This document shows, piece after piece, positions 55,725 through 64,000 of a stretch of 64,000 nucleotides of DNA; position 1 is the first letter of the stretch; each line of letters starts with the position of its first letter. Source of the DNA: an uncultured Maribacter sp. (GTDB lineage: Bacteria > Bacteroidota > Bacteroidia > Flavobacteriales > Flavobacteriaceae); contig CANNFY010000001.1 of assembly GCA_947504045.1 (NCBI GenBank), positions 868,001 to 932,000 on the forward strand, read 5' to 3'. The notes under the pieces are model-generated. The model saw only the letters and a program-made list of their open reading frames with translations, had not been told where the DNA came from and searched no databases. The translations under genes and the position numbers were made by a program.

Positions 55725-58124
55725 ATGCAAAGAAACTACCTACTCTTTTTTCTCTTTTTTTTAATAAACGTATATTCTTATTCTCAGGAATATACTATTT
55801 CGGGAAAAATTGTAGATGGTGTTAAAAACCCTATTTCATTTGCTACTGTTGTTGTAAGGTCTTTAGATTCCGTTATTTTAAAAGGTACTTCTAGCAATGA
55901 AGAGGGTGTTTTTACTATTACTAATATTAAAAAAGGAACCTATTTTATTAGTGCAAGTTACATAGGAAACCAATCTATGTTTACTAAAATTAGTTTAAAT
56001 TCTAATTTAAATTTAGATGCAATTACAATAGATTTATTGGAACAAAATTTAGACGAAGTAATAGTTACACTACAAAAACCTAGAATAGAGCAAAAAGCAG
56101 ACAGACTTGTTTTTAATATTGAAAACACCGCATTATCGGATTCCGATGTTTGGGATGTTCTTAAAAAAACACCTTCTGTTATTATTTCTGGAAATGAAAT
56201 TCAAATTAAAGGGCAAGATAATGTTGGAGTATTGCTTAATGGCAGAAAAATTAATCTAGCAAAAGAGGATATTTATAATTTATTGTCTGGTACCAGCGCT
56301 AGTAATGTAGAATCTGTAGAAGTTATAACTAATCCGCCATTAAAATACAGCGCAGAAGGTGGTATGCTTTTAAATATTGTTATGCGTAAAAATTTATCTG
56401 AAGGTTACAATGGTGCCATTTACGATACTTATAAAATTGGCGTTTTTGCAAAAAATACCTTAGGTACAGACCATTATTTTAAAGGGAAAAAGACCGATTT
56501 TTCTATAAATTACTCGTTTAGCAAAGACAAGGGAACCACAAAGTTTACTGATGTTACTAATTTTTTTGAAAATGATATGCCCAGTTCTCTTTGGATAGCT
56601 AACCAAGAGAGTATTAAGAAAGAGAATAAACATGTGTTAAGTTATTATTTTGATTATTATATAAATAAAAAAAACCACTTAAGTGTTTATAGTCTTAATA
56701 CTATAACCCCTAAAGAAGATCTTTTTATAACCTCTAAAACAACTATAGAAAATGATAGTGAAAATTCTAGCTTTACTACTTTTATACTTGGCGACCGTAA
56801 TAAGTTAAACACCTCTTATTATGTAGATTGGACTCATAAATTTAACAAAAAAGGAGAAGAAGTTTCTTTTGGGTCTCATTATACATTTTATGATGCAACA
56901 ATAAATCAAGATTTAAACACACAATTTTTTACTTCATCAGGAGAGCCAAATGGAGAAAATAATTTTACTACAGAATCTCTTCAAAAAATTAATATTTACA
57001 ATGCACAAATAGACTACATAAACCCTGTAGGAGAAAAAGCAGGGGTAGAAGCAGGTTTACGTTATGCAGGTATAGACTCTAGAAGTTCAATTAACCAAGA
57101 AGGGTTTGATAGAGACCAACCTGGAATTAATCCTACAGAAAATGCCATTTTTAGTTATGATGAAGATATTTTTGCTGCGTATTCTAGTTTTCATACAAAA
57201 TGGGACAACTTTAAATTAAATACAGGTTTGCGCGCAGAGTATACCGAAACCATAGGTATTTTAAATACAAATGGGAGTAAAACTAAAAACAGCTATTTAG
57301 AGTTATTTCCATCCCTATCTATAAATTTTTCAGATAATAAAAAGAACAATGTAAGGCTTTATTACTATAGAAGAATAAATAGACCTAGGTATAATAAAAT
57401 TAACCCTTTTCAGTATTTTCAAAATAATAATTCAGTAATAGAAGGTAACCCCGATTTATTACCTGCAACAAGAAATTATTTGGCTTTGGAGTATGTTTTT
57501 GATAAAACATATGGAGTAGAATTTTTTTATAGAAATGAAAAAAATCAATTTAATGAGCAAGTTTTTCAGGATAATGCATCTAATTTAATACGCTATTTAA
57601 GTTATAATATTGATAGAAATATAACGTATGGAGTAGACCTATTTTTAAATAAAGACATCACAAATTATTGGGACACTTATGCTTTTTTAGGGATAATGCA
57701 GAAGCAAAACCAATTTTTAGATGTTAGTACTAATATGTTATTAGAAAATAATATTTGGGCTTATATTTTTAAAACTAGAAATAGCTTTGTTTTATTTACA
57801 GATAAAAGCCTAATGGTAGACCTAAACTTTAGTTATTATTCCCCTGTTTTTTTCGGAAATAATAGAAGAGACTCTAGAAGCAGTTTAGATATAGATGTTA
57901 GAAAAACCATATGGGATAAAAAAGCAAGTATAACTATTGGAATTTCAGATATTTTTAGAGACAGTAATTTTTTTGGTTCTAGAATATATGCAGATCAAAA
58001 TAATACCACGTCTACACGTAGAGAATTTAGGTTACTTAAACTAGGGTTTAGATATAAGTTTGGTAATGAAAAACTTAAAACCAATAAAAAATCTAGTCGT
58101 AATGCAGAGCGTGGAAGAATATAG
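55725..58124 (+). CDS. TonB-receptor-like outer-membrane protein
   Basis: 799 aa from ATG 55725 (MQRNYLLFFLFFLINVYSYS-Q, a signal peptide; 55683 would add a hydrophobic leader). About residues 22-110 are a carboxypeptidase-regulatory-like domain (YTISGKIVDGVKNPISFATVVV), followed by a plug-like region (DVWDVLKKTPSVIISGNEIQIKGQ, VESVEVITNPPLKYSAEGGMLLNIVM) and a long outer-membrane barrel of the outer-membrane-brl_3 type ending GFRYKFGNE. No TonB box or SusD partner is visible, so it is probably a lone surface receptor or peptide/metal uptake barrel. Substrate unknown. Confidence 0.88.
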   Translation: MQRNYLLFFLFFLINVYSYSQEYTISGKIVDGVKNPISFATVVVRSLDSVILKGTSSNEEGVFTITNIKKGTYFISASYIGNQSMFTKISLNSNLNLDAITIDLLEQNLDEVIVTLQKPRIEQKADRLVFNIENTALSDSDVWDVLKKTPSVIISGNEIQIKGQDNVGVLLNGRKINLAKEDIYNLLSGTSASNVESVEVITNPPLKYSAEGGMLLNIVMRKNLSEGYNGAIYDTYKIGVFAKNTLGTDHYFKGKKTDFSINYSFSKDKGTTKFTDVTNFFENDMPSSLWIANQESIKKENKHVLSYYFDYYINKKNHLSVYSLNTITPKEDLFITSKTTIENDSENSSFTTFILGDRNKLNTSYYVDWTHKFNKKGEEVSFGSHYTFYDATINQDLNTQFFTSSGEPNGENNFTTESLQKINIYNAQIDYINPVGEKAGVEAGLRYAGIDSRSSINQEGFDRDQPGINPTENAIFSYDEDIFAAYSSFHTKWDNFKLNTGLRAEYTETIGILNTNGSKTKNSYLELFPSLSINFSDNKKNNVRLYYYRRINRPRYNKINPFQYFQNNNSVIEGNPDLLPATRNYLALEYVFDKTYGVEFFYRNEKNQFNEQVFQDNASNLIRYLSYNIDRNITYGVDLFLNKDITNYWDTYAFLGIMQKQNQFLDVSTNMLLENNIWAYIFKTRNSFVLFTDKSLMVDLNFSYYSPVFFGNNRRDSRSSLDIDVRKTIWDKKASITIGISDIFRDSNFFGSRIYADQNNTTSTRREFRLLKLGFRYKFGNEKLKTNKKSSRNAERGRI

Positions 58125-58195
58125 TATACTACCTGCTTTTTAAAACTACTTAAAATAAATGGTATTTTCTTTTTTTACCACTAATGTATAAGTAG

Positions 58196-58203
58196 TAAAT
58201 TTG
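58196..58203 (+). promoter_or_regulatory. Promoter -7 box touching the dusB start
   Basis: TAAATTTG fits TAnnTTTG exactly and ends 4 nt before the ATG at 58208, predicting a leaderless or nearly leaderless mRNA. A T-run sits at the -33 position. Confidence 0.5.
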
Positions 58204-58207
58204 CGCT

Positions 58208-59203
58208 ATGCCAAAAATTGGAGACATAGAATTACCAGAATTTCCTTTATTACTTGCACCTATGGAAGATGTGAGTGATCCACCTTTTAGAGCTTTATGT
58301 AAAGAAGAAGGAGCAGATGTAGTTTATACAGAGTTTATTTCTTCAGAAGGATTAATTCGTGATGCTGCTAAAAGTGTTATGAAGTTAGATATATATGAAA
58401 AAGAACGCCCAGTTGGTATTCAAATTTTTGGTGCTAATTTAGATTCTATGCTTCGTTCTGTAGAAATTGTAGAAAAATCTAAACCAGATATAATAGACAT
58501 TAACTTTGGTTGTCCGGTAAAAAAAGTGGTTAGTAAAGGTGCTGGCGCAGGAATTTTAAAAGATATTGATTTAATGGTGTCTTTAACCAAAGCAATGGTA
58601 GAACACACCAAATTACCTATTACCGTTAAAACTAGATTAGGTTGGGATGAAAGTTCTATAAAAATTGTAGAGGTAGCAGAACGCTTACAAGATGTTGGTT
58701 GTAAAGCCATAGCTATACATGGTAGAACCAGAGCACAAATGTATAAAGGAGATGCTAATTGGGAACCTATTGCAGCGGTAAAAAATAATCAAAGAATGCA
58801 TATTCCTGTTTTTGGAAATGGCGATGTAAATACACCAGAAGCAGCTATTAAAATGCGAGACGAATATGGGTTAGATGGCGCAATGATTGGCAGAGCAAGT
58901 ATTGGATACCCTTGGTTTTTTAAAGAAGTAAAACATTTTATAAAAACAGGAACACATTTACCACCCCCAACTATGGAAGAACGTGTAATAGCTGCTCGTA
59001 GGCACCTACAAATGTCTATAGATTGGAAAGGAGAAAAACTTGGTGTTTTTGAAACCAGAAGACATTATACTAACTACTTTAAAGGTATTCCAGATTTTAA
59101 AAAATATAGAATGAAAATGGTAACTAGCGATGATTCTGCATCGGTTTTTAAAGCCTTTGATGAGGTTTTAGAAAAGTTTGGAGATTTTCAATTTAAGAGA
59201 TAA
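58208..59203 (+). CDS. dusB: tRNA-dihydrouridine synthase B
   Basis: 331 aa. DusB is an FMN enzyme that reduces uridine to dihydrouridine in the D-loop of tRNA. It shows the DUS opening LLLAPMEDVSDPPFRALC, the catalytic Cys in DINFGCPVKKVVSKGAGAGILK, IHGRTRAQMYKGDANW and GNGDVNTPEAA, with a GRASIGYPWFFKEV segment. The C-terminal HYTNYFKGIPDFK region is usual. It is convergent with the permease gene at 9 bp distance. Confidence 0.96.
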   Translation: MPKIGDIELPEFPLLLAPMEDVSDPPFRALCKEEGADVVYTEFISSEGLIRDAAKSVMKLDIYEKERPVGIQIFGANLDSMLRSVEIVEKSKPDIIDINFGCPVKKVVSKGAGAGILKDIDLMVSLTKAMVEHTKLPITVKTRLGWDESSIKIVEVAERLQDVGCKAIAIHGRTRAQMYKGDANWEPIAAVKNNQRMHIPVFGNGDVNTPEAAIKMRDEYGLDGAMIGRASIGYPWFFKEVKHFIKTGTHLPPPTMEERVIAARRHLQMSIDWKGEKLGVFETRRHYTNYFKGIPDFKKYRMKMVTSDDSASVFKAFDEVLEKFGDFQFKR

Positions 59204-59212
59204 CTTTTTAAA

Positions 59213-60415
59213 CTAAGTAATAAGTTTTTTAGAAACTCTACTACTTGCAACTAAAGATGCAAGTACCCCAAGAACAATTATTGTAGCTAAAACAATTAGC
59301 ACATTGGTAAAGTTATATTGTACAGGGTAAGAAAGTGTAGGAGTAATTTTTAACCACCCAAAAGCTAATTGTGATCCAATTAATATAGAACCTAAAAACA
59401 CACCAATTAATCCTCCTAAACTGGTTACTAATACACCTTGTAAAAAATAAATTTCTCTAAGTTCATTTATAGTAGTACCTAAATTATAAAGTGTTTTAGA
59501 GTTTTGTTGTTTATCTAAAATCATCATAATTATAGCACCAACAACATTAAAAAGAGCAATAATTAAAACAAGAGTAAAAATAAGATAAGTAGCTAAGTTT
59601 TCTGTATTTAGCATTCTGTAAAGTGTACTATTTAGCTCTTTTCTGTTTTTTAAAATTACAGAAGGTAAAATAGCAGCTATTTTCTTTTTTAATAAATCGC
59701 TATTAGTATTTTCTAAAATTTTAAAATTTATTCCAGATACTTGTGTATTTTCTTTTTCTAATAAAGCCTGTACTAAAGGTAATTCTGCAAAAACATATTT
59801 TTTATCAATATTTTCTTCAATAACATATACTCCGCTCATAATTAAGGCAAGCTCATTATAAGGTTTTGTTTTTAATGTTAATGGAGATGCACTTCCTTTT
59901 CCGGGTTTTGGAGCCAAAATAATTAAAGGATTTCTGTATTGGTTAATAGTAAGCCCTAATAAATTTGCAACACCAATACCAGTAACTCCTTGTTTAAGAT
60001 TAACAGCCCAGTCTCCATATTGTATGGTACTATCAATACTGGTAACTTTAATATAATTAGAGTCTACTCCTTTTATATAGGCAATATGGTTTTTTTGCCG
60101 GTGAGATAAATATACTTTTTCTTCTATTTCTTTAGAGTAGCACGCTATTCCTTTTATTGCATTAAGCTGTTTTTCTTGTTCTGTAGATATTTTAAAAAAC
60201 TTTCCAGTTTTAGGCAATGCTTTTAAATCGGGGTCTATGGTATTGGTGTAAGATAAACTAAACTCTTTTAAACCCGCAAAGCCAGATAAAACAATAAAAA
60301 GCGCCGCAGAACCAATAACTATTACAAGAAAAGTAATAAAGTTTATAATATTCACCGCATTTTGGCTGCTTTTAGAAAACAGATACCTTTTTGCGATATA
60401 TAATGGAAAACCCAA
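59213..60415 (-). CDS. LolC/LolE-family ABC transporter permease
   Basis: 400 aa with a membrane helix near the N-terminus (INFITFLVIVIGSAALFIVLSGFAGL), a periplasmic domain of about 200 residues (MacB_PCD-like), and three helices at the C-terminus (YLIFTLVLIIALFNVVGAIIMMI; QGVLVTSLGGLIGVFLGSIL; FTNVLIVLATIIVLGVLASLVAS). This is the FtsX/LolE layout, where such proteins extract lipoproteins from the inner membrane with a LolD ATPase. No ATPase is in the window. It is 3 bp after rbfA on the same strand, a common Bacteroidota pairing. Confidence 0.88.
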   Translation of the reverse strand: MGFPLYIAKRYLFSKSSQNAVNIINFITFLVIVIGSAALFIVLSGFAGLKEFSLSYTNTIDPDLKALPKTGKFFKISTEQEKQLNAIKGIACYSKEIEEKVYLSHRQKNHIAYIKGVDSNYIKVTSIDSTIQYGDWAVNLKQGVTGIGVANLLGLTINQYRNPLIILAPKPGKGSASPLTLKTKPYNELALIMSGVYVIEENIDKKYVFAELPLVQALLEKENTQVSGINFKILENTNSDLLKKKIAAILPSVILKNRKELNSTLYRMLNTENLATYLIFTLVLIIALFNVVGAIIMMILDKQQNSKTLYNLGTTINELREIYFLQGVLVTSLGGLIGVFLGSILIGSQLAFGWLKITPTLSYPVQYNFTNVLIVLATIIVLGVLASLVASSRVSKKLIT

Positions 60416-60418
60416 TAG

Positions 60419-60811
60419 TTAGTATTTTTTTCTTTTATCTAAAAGATCTCTATTTTCAATAGGATTTTCTTTTCCTTTTAAAGAGTCCTCTATTTTTTCA
60501 ATATAATCTAAAGAGTCATCTAAATAAAATAATAATTCAGGAACTCTTCGTAGTTGGTTTTTGGTACGTTGTGCAAGCTCGTGTTTAATAAGCGGTTGGT
60601 TAGACTGTATTCCAGTAAGAAGTTCTTTTGCTCCTTTATTAGGAAAAATACTAACATATACTTTGGCAATAGACAAATCTGTAGTTACATTAACTTTAGA
60701 TACAGATATTAATGTTCCTGTAAGTCCACCATCTATTGCAGCGCGTTGTAAAATATCTACAATATCTTTTTGTATTACACCAGCTATTTTTTTTTGTCTT
60801 TGCGTTTCCAT
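60419..60811 (-). CDS. rbfA: Ribosome-binding factor A
   Basis: 130 aa from ATG 60811 (METQRQKKIAGVIQKDIVDILQ), preferred over an ATG 48 bp upstream that lies inside the promoter. RbfA binds the 30S subunit and helps to mature 16S rRNA. The KH-type body has VTTDLSIAKVYVSIFP and RRVPELLFYLDDSLDYIEKIEDSL. The -7 box ends 4 nt from the ATG, so the mRNA may be leaderless. It is followed at 3 bp by the permease gene. Confidence 0.95.
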   Translation of the reverse strand: METQRQKKIAGVIQKDIVDILQRAAIDGGLTGTLISVSKVNVTTDLSIAKVYVSIFPNKGAKELLTGIQSNQPLIKHELAQRTKNQLRRVPELLFYLDDSLDYIEKIEDSLKGKENPIENRDLLDKRKKY

Positions 60812-60815
60812 ACTA

Positions 60816-60823
60816 CAAAAATA
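60816..60823 (-). promoter_or_regulatory. Promoter -7 box touching the rbfA start
   Basis: The minus strand reads TATTTTTG, then TAGT and the ATG, so transcription would begin at or next to the initiation codon. A T-run sits about 18 nt upstream. Confidence 0.5.
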
Positions 60824-60966
60824 CGTAGAATTACAATGGCTAAAAAAATAAGGAATCATTATTGTACAAGTATTCTAGGTATATAGTGTTATCTAGCAAT
60901 AAAAGAAGTATTAAAAGAGTGTATTTAAAAATATAAGAAGAAATAATGTAGAAGCTTTAAATTTCC

Positions 60967-60997
60967 TTGCACCATAATAAAATAAGTAGTAATATTG
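60967..60997 (+). promoter_or_regulatory. Promoter of the tRNA(CAU) gene
   Basis: TTG at 60967-60969, 20-nt spacer and TAATATTG at 60990-60997 (one mismatch to TAnnTTTG), 15 nt before the tRNA. Confidence 0.5.
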
Positions 60998-61012
60998 CAA
61001 CCGCAAATTGCG

Positions 61013-61086
61013 GGTCCTATAGCTCAGCTGGTTAGAGCACCTGACTCATAATCAGGGGGTCCATGGTTCGAGCCCATGTGGGACCA
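61013..61086 (+). tRNA. tRNA with CAU anticodon (Met elongator or Ile2)
   Basis: Folds as a standard cloverleaf: acceptor GGTCCTA/TGGGACC with one G-U pair, D stem GCTC/GAGC, anticodon stem CCTGA/TCAGG with loop CTCATAA (CAT at 61047-61049), T stem CATGG/CCATG, discriminator A at 61086, and no encoded CCA, unlike tRNA-Cys. CAU is shared by elongator Met and lysidine-modified Ile2; these cannot be separated reliably by eye. Confidence 0.93.
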
Positions 61087-61090
61087 CAGT

Positions 61091-61127
61091 AAAACCTCTC
61101 AAAACACTTGTTTTTGGGAGGTTTTTT
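61091..61127 (+). terminator. Terminator after tRNA(CAU)
   Basis: Long imperfect stem AAAACCTC.CAAAACA with TGTTTTTG.GAGGTTTT and a trailing T run, 4 nt after the tRNA. The 280 bp from here to the symporter gene show nothing else. Confidence 0.85.
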
Positions 61128-61406
61128 GTTTAATGTAACTATAACCTAGATAGTTATGGCTTAAAATTAAACTGGAAGATTTTTTTGTTTATAAAAAGTC
61201 AAAACCATAAACGTATCCATTATAATAACAACACGTATTATTACAGATATATTATTTTCTAAAATAAAGCACAGGTTAAGGTAAGTATTCAGGTTGTTAC
61301 TGGTAATTCTGATGTTATTAAGAGAACCATAGAAGGTGTTTAGCGAATAGAATATATAAAGTAGATTAAAATAGTATACCTTTAGAATCCAACCAAAATT
61401 GTAGTT

Positions 61407-63218
61407 ATGAATTTAAGCACTTTAGATTATTCTTTAATCATAGGTTTTTTTTCAATAGTTTTATTAATAGGAGTTATTGTTTCTAAAAAATCTGGTAAAG
61501 ATTCCTCAGAATTTTTCTTATCTGGTAGAACCATGCCGTGGTGGCTTTTAGGCCTTTCTATGGTAGCAACAACATTTTCTACAGACACCCCTAATTTAGT
61601 AACCGATATTGTTAGAACAAATGGTGTTTCTGGTAATTGGGTATGGTGGGCTTTTTTAATTACAGGATTATTAACCGTTTTTGTTTATGCTAAGCTGTGG
61701 AGAAAATCGAACGTAAATACCGATTTAGAGTTCTACGAAATGCGTTATGGTGGTGCTCCAGCTAGTTTTTTAAGAAAATTTAGAGCAGTATATTTAGGTG
61801 TAATTTTTAATGTAATTACCATGTCTGCAGTAACACTTGCTGCAATAAAAATTGGTGGTATTATGTTAGGTTTAGAGCCTTGGCAAACAGTAATTAGTGC
61901 AGGTTTAATAACAGTAGTATTTAGCGCCTTAGGTGGTTTTAAAGGAGTTGTTTATACCGATTTTTTATTGTTTTTTGTAGCAATGGCAGGTGCAATAGGC
62001 GCAGCATACTTTCTTGTAAATATGCCAGAAGTTGGAGGAATAAAAGCTTTAATGGCCAATGAGAATGTCACCGATAAATTATCTATTTTACCAGATTTTA
62101 GTAATAAAAAAGCTCTTATAACTTTATTTATTATTCCACTAGCTGTACAATGGTGGAGTTCATGGTATCCTGGCGCTGAGCCAGGAGGAGGAGGTTATAT
62201 AGCACAAAGAATGTTAGCTGCAAAGGATGAAAACCATGCTATTGGAGCAACTTTTTTCTTTAACATTATGCATTATGCATTACGCCCTTGGCCATGGATT
62301 CTTGTGGCATTAGCATCTCTTGTAGTATTTCCAGATATTGCTAGTATACAAGAAGCTTTTCCTAATATTACAGAAGATAAATTAGGGCACGATTTAGCTT
62401 ACTCTGCAATGCTAACTAAACTTCCAAGTGGACTTTTAGGTTTAGTATTAGCATCTTTAATTGCAGCTTATATGAGTACAATTTCTACCCAATTAAACTG
62501 GGGGTCTTCTTATATAGTTTTTGACTTTTATAAACAACAAATTAATCCAAATGCTTCTGAAAAAAGGTTAGTTGCTGTTGGTAGAATAGCAACCGTGGTT
62601 TTAATGTTATTTAGTGCAGGTTTAGCATTGGTATTGCAAAATGCATTGCAACTTTTTGATGTGCTTTTAACATTTGGTGCAGGTACTGGACTTATATTTA
62701 TTCTACGTTGGTTTTGGTGGCGTATAAATGCTTGGAGCGAAATTACAGCAATGTTTGCCTCAGGATTAATATCTATTATTTTAAAATTTACGCCTATTGG
62801 AGACTTCTTTTTTGCTACAGAAACTGGCGTTTTTCCAGATTGGATGGAATACCCTTTTGTTGTAATTATAACTACCTTAATATGGCTAGCAGCAACTTTT
62901 ATAACACAACCAGAATCTTCAGAGGTATTACAAAATTTTTATAAAAAAATACAGCCAGGTGGCCCTGGGTGGAATACTGTAATAACTAATGCAGAAAAAA
63001 ATAATATTTTTATAAAAAATAAAGAAGAAAAGTGGAGTGTGCCTAACGGTATATATGCAATGGTTGTTGGTTGCGTACTTATTTATTCTTGTATGTTTGC
63101 TACAGGGTATTGGATTTATGGCAAAACAACATTAGCACTAACTTTAACAGTAGTTGCAATAGTTTCTGCATTGGCTTTAATAAAAATATGGAAAGCCCTT
63201 AAAGAAGATATTTTATAG
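61407..63218 (+). CDS. Sodium:solute symporter (SSS family)
   Basis: 603 aa with about 13-14 hydrophobic helices. The start NLSTLDYSLIIGFFSIVLLIGVIVSKKSGKDSSEFFLSGRTMPWWLLGLSMVATTFSTDTPN is the typical SSS first two helices and linker, and a YMSTISTQLNWGSSYIVFDFYK segment matches the family sodium-site helix. It imports a small solute with Na+. The closest look is to the sialic-acid/sugar or proline-like branches with extended W-rich loops (QWWSSWYPGAEPGGGGYIAQRML), but the substrate is not readable. It ends 2 bp from the convergent riboflavin synthase gene. Confidence 0.92.
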   Translation: MNLSTLDYSLIIGFFSIVLLIGVIVSKKSGKDSSEFFLSGRTMPWWLLGLSMVATTFSTDTPNLVTDIVRTNGVSGNWVWWAFLITGLLTVFVYAKLWRKSNVNTDLEFYEMRYGGAPASFLRKFRAVYLGVIFNVITMSAVTLAAIKIGGIMLGLEPWQTVISAGLITVVFSALGGFKGVVYTDFLLFFVAMAGAIGAAYFLVNMPEVGGIKALMANENVTDKLSILPDFSNKKALITLFIIPLAVQWWSSWYPGAEPGGGGYIAQRMLAAKDENHAIGATFFFNIMHYALRPWPWILVALASLVVFPDIASIQEAFPNITEDKLGHDLAYSAMLTKLPSGLLGLVLASLIAAYMSTISTQLNWGSSYIVFDFYKQQINPNASEKRLVAVGRIATVVLMLFSAGLALVLQNALQLFDVLLTFGAGTGLIFILRWFWWRINAWSEITAMFASGLISIILKFTPIGDFFFATETGVFPDWMEYPFVVIITTLIWLAATFITQPESSEVLQNFYKKIQPGGPGWNTVITNAEKNNIFIKNKEEKWSVPNGIYAMVVGCVLIYSCMFATGYWIYGKTTLALTLTVVAIVSALALIKIWKALKEDIL

Positions 63219-63220
63219 TG

Positions 63221-63811
63221 TTACCCTCTGTTAGCCATTAGTTTAGAAACATATTTTCCTATAACATCAAACTCTAGGTTAACTACAGTTCCTACTTTAT
63301 AGGAACCAAAACGAGTATGTTCATACGTATAAGGTATAATAGCTACACTAAAGGTATTTTTTCCAGAATTTACTACGGTTAAACTTGTGCCATCAATAGT
63401 AATAGAACCTTTCTCTATTGTAGGGTTATTTAGTATTGGGTCATATTCAAAAGAAAAAAACCAACTTCCATTTTTTTCAGAAATAGAAGTGCATTTTCCA
63501 GTTTGATCTACATGCCCTTGTACTATATGGCCATCTAACCTAGAACCTAAAATCATGGCACGTTCTAAGTTTACTTTTTCTCCAACAGTAAGTGTATTTA
63601 AGTTTGTTTTTTCTAAAGTTTCATTAATAGCAGTAACAGTATATTCTTGGTCTTTTATAGCAACAACAGTTAAACAAACCCCATTATGAGCAACACTTTG
63701 GTCAATTTTTAATTCAGAAGTTATAGTAGATGTAACGGTAATATGTAAATTACTATCTTCCTTCTTTAAATTAGTAATTTCACCTAGTATTTCAATTATA
63801 CCTGTAAACAT
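63221..63811 (-). CDS. ribE: Riboflavin synthase, alpha subunit
   Basis: 196 aa with two tandem lumazine-binding halves. The first opens MFTGIIEILGEITNLKK and has SVAHNGVCLTVVAI; the second has GHIVQGHVDQTG and TIDGTSLTVV, the paired NGVCLTV/DGTSLTV motifs that bind 6,7-dimethyl-8-ribityllumazine. The trimer dismutates two lumazines into riboflavin. It is divergent from pdxA with overlapping promoters. Confidence 0.96.
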   Translation of the reverse strand: MFTGIIEILGEITNLKKEDSNLHITVTSTITSELKIDQSVAHNGVCLTVVAIKDQEYTVTAINETLEKTNLNTLTVGEKVNLERAMILGSRLDGHIVQGHVDQTGKCTSISEKNGSWFFSFEYDPILNNPTIEKGSITIDGTSLTVVNSGKNTFSVAIIPYTYEHTRFGSYKVGTVVNLEFDVIGKYVSKLMANRG

Positions 63812-63828
63812 GTGTCGTTTTATTTAAG

Positions 63829-63836
63829 TAATTTTG
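63829..63836 (+). promoter_or_regulatory. Promoter -7 box of pdxA
   Basis: TAATTTTG fits TAnnTTTG exactly, 33 nt before the pdxA ATG. It overlaps the ribE leader, so the two divergent genes may influence each other. Confidence 0.5.
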
Positions 63837-63853
63837 TAGAATATATTTAGATA

Positions 63854-63861
63854 CAAAGGTA
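63854..63861 (-). promoter_or_regulatory. Promoter -7 box of ribE
   Basis: The minus strand reads TACCTTTG, exact to TAnnTTTG, 42 nt before the ribE ATG at 63811. It lies inside the pdxA leader. Confidence 0.5.
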
Positions 63862-63869
63862 AAGATATA

Positions 63870-64000
63870 ATGCAGGAAAAAGCGAAAATTAAATTAGGTA
63901 TATCTATAGGAGACTTAAATGGTATAGGTTGCGAGGTTGTTTTAAAAACTTTCGCAGACTCTAGAATGTTAGATTTTTGTACTCCTATTGTTTTTGCCTC
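63870..64000 (+). CDS. pdxA: 4-hydroxythreonine-4-phosphate dehydrogenase (3' partial)
   Basis: Only the first 43 codons are in the window; the gene runs off the right end. The start MQEKAKIKLGISIGDLNGIG matches PdxA, whose N-terminus holds the conserved (G/S)(I/D)GDxNGIGxE(V/I) pattern, followed by EVVLKTFADSRMLDFCTPIVFA. PdxA oxidises 4-phosphohydroxy-threonine in the vitamin B6 (pyridoxal phosphate) pathway. It is divergent from riboflavin synthase, a common pairing in Flavobacteria. Confidence 0.9.
   Translation, partial: MQEKAKIKLGISIGDLNGIGCEVVLKTFADSRMLDFCTPIVFA

Overview
The window comes from a marine-type member of the Flavobacteriaceae (Bacteroidota). The evidence is: very AT-rich DNA; Bacteroidota promoters (a TAnnTTTG box, sometimes with TTTG about 19-20 nt upstream) and no Shine-Dalgarno pattern; PorP/SprF proteins and a type B C-terminal domain of the type IX secretion system (T9SS); family-specific pairs such as rnpA with an S41 peptidase; and a Nudix-fold transcription regulator. 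There are no rRNA genes, insertion sequences, phage genes or CRISPR arrays. Two tRNAs are present.

Layout. 1-17.7 kb is a gliding/adhesion locus: the 3' part of a PorP/SprF-like gene with two SPOR-like repeats, a 4,911-residue SprB-like surface protein built from about 43 modules, and its own PorP/SprF partner. 17.7-26.2 kb holds housekeeping genes (folB, tRNA-Cys, a LysE exporter, an adhesin-like DUF2807 protein, rnr, rpiB), a DUF885 peptidase and an unusual CBM48/helix-hairpin-helix fusion. 26.3-30 kb is an oxidative-stress unit: oxyR, divergent from an exported catalase and an exported ankyrin protein, followed by a GNAT gene. 30.2-32 kb is a two-gene C5-methyltransferase/putative endonuclease restriction-modification pair, followed by an NlpC/P60 lipoprotein. 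33.3-43.1 kb is a complete polyol (probably mannitol-type) use locus: outer-membrane barrel, binding lipoprotein, ABC ATPase and permease, polyol dehydrogenase, fructokinase, a convergent second polyol dehydrogenase, and a divergent catalytically degenerate Nudix regulator. 43.1-50.6 kb holds a zinc-ribbon membrane protein, an S41 peptidase with rnpA, an M1 aminopeptidase, an S8 protease and a metallo-beta-lactamase-fold hydrolase. 51-64 kb holds a CPA-type cation/proton antiporter with a structured leader, small proteins, lepA, a TonB-receptor-like barrel, dusB, rbfA with a LolC/E-like permease, tRNA(CAU), a sodium:solute symporter, riboflavin synthase and the start of pdxA.

How the parts work together. 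The giant protein carries a signal peptide and a type B T9SS sorting domain, and the adjacent PorP/SprF protein is the kind of outer-membrane partner such cargo needs. In the polyol locus, substrate would cross the outer membrane through the barrel, be captured by the lipoprotein, enter through the ABC transporter, be oxidised to a ketose and be phosphorylated to enter glycolysis. OxyR controlling an exported catalase points to peroxide detoxification outside the cytoplasm.

Most notable observations: a seven-module higher-order repeat of about 1.9 kb in the giant gene; mutually exclusive hairpins in the antiporter leader; five exact copies of a 9-mer in the 609-bp AT-rich gap upstream of rpiB; perfect palindromes around the start of the polyol operon; and the CBM48-HhH fusion.
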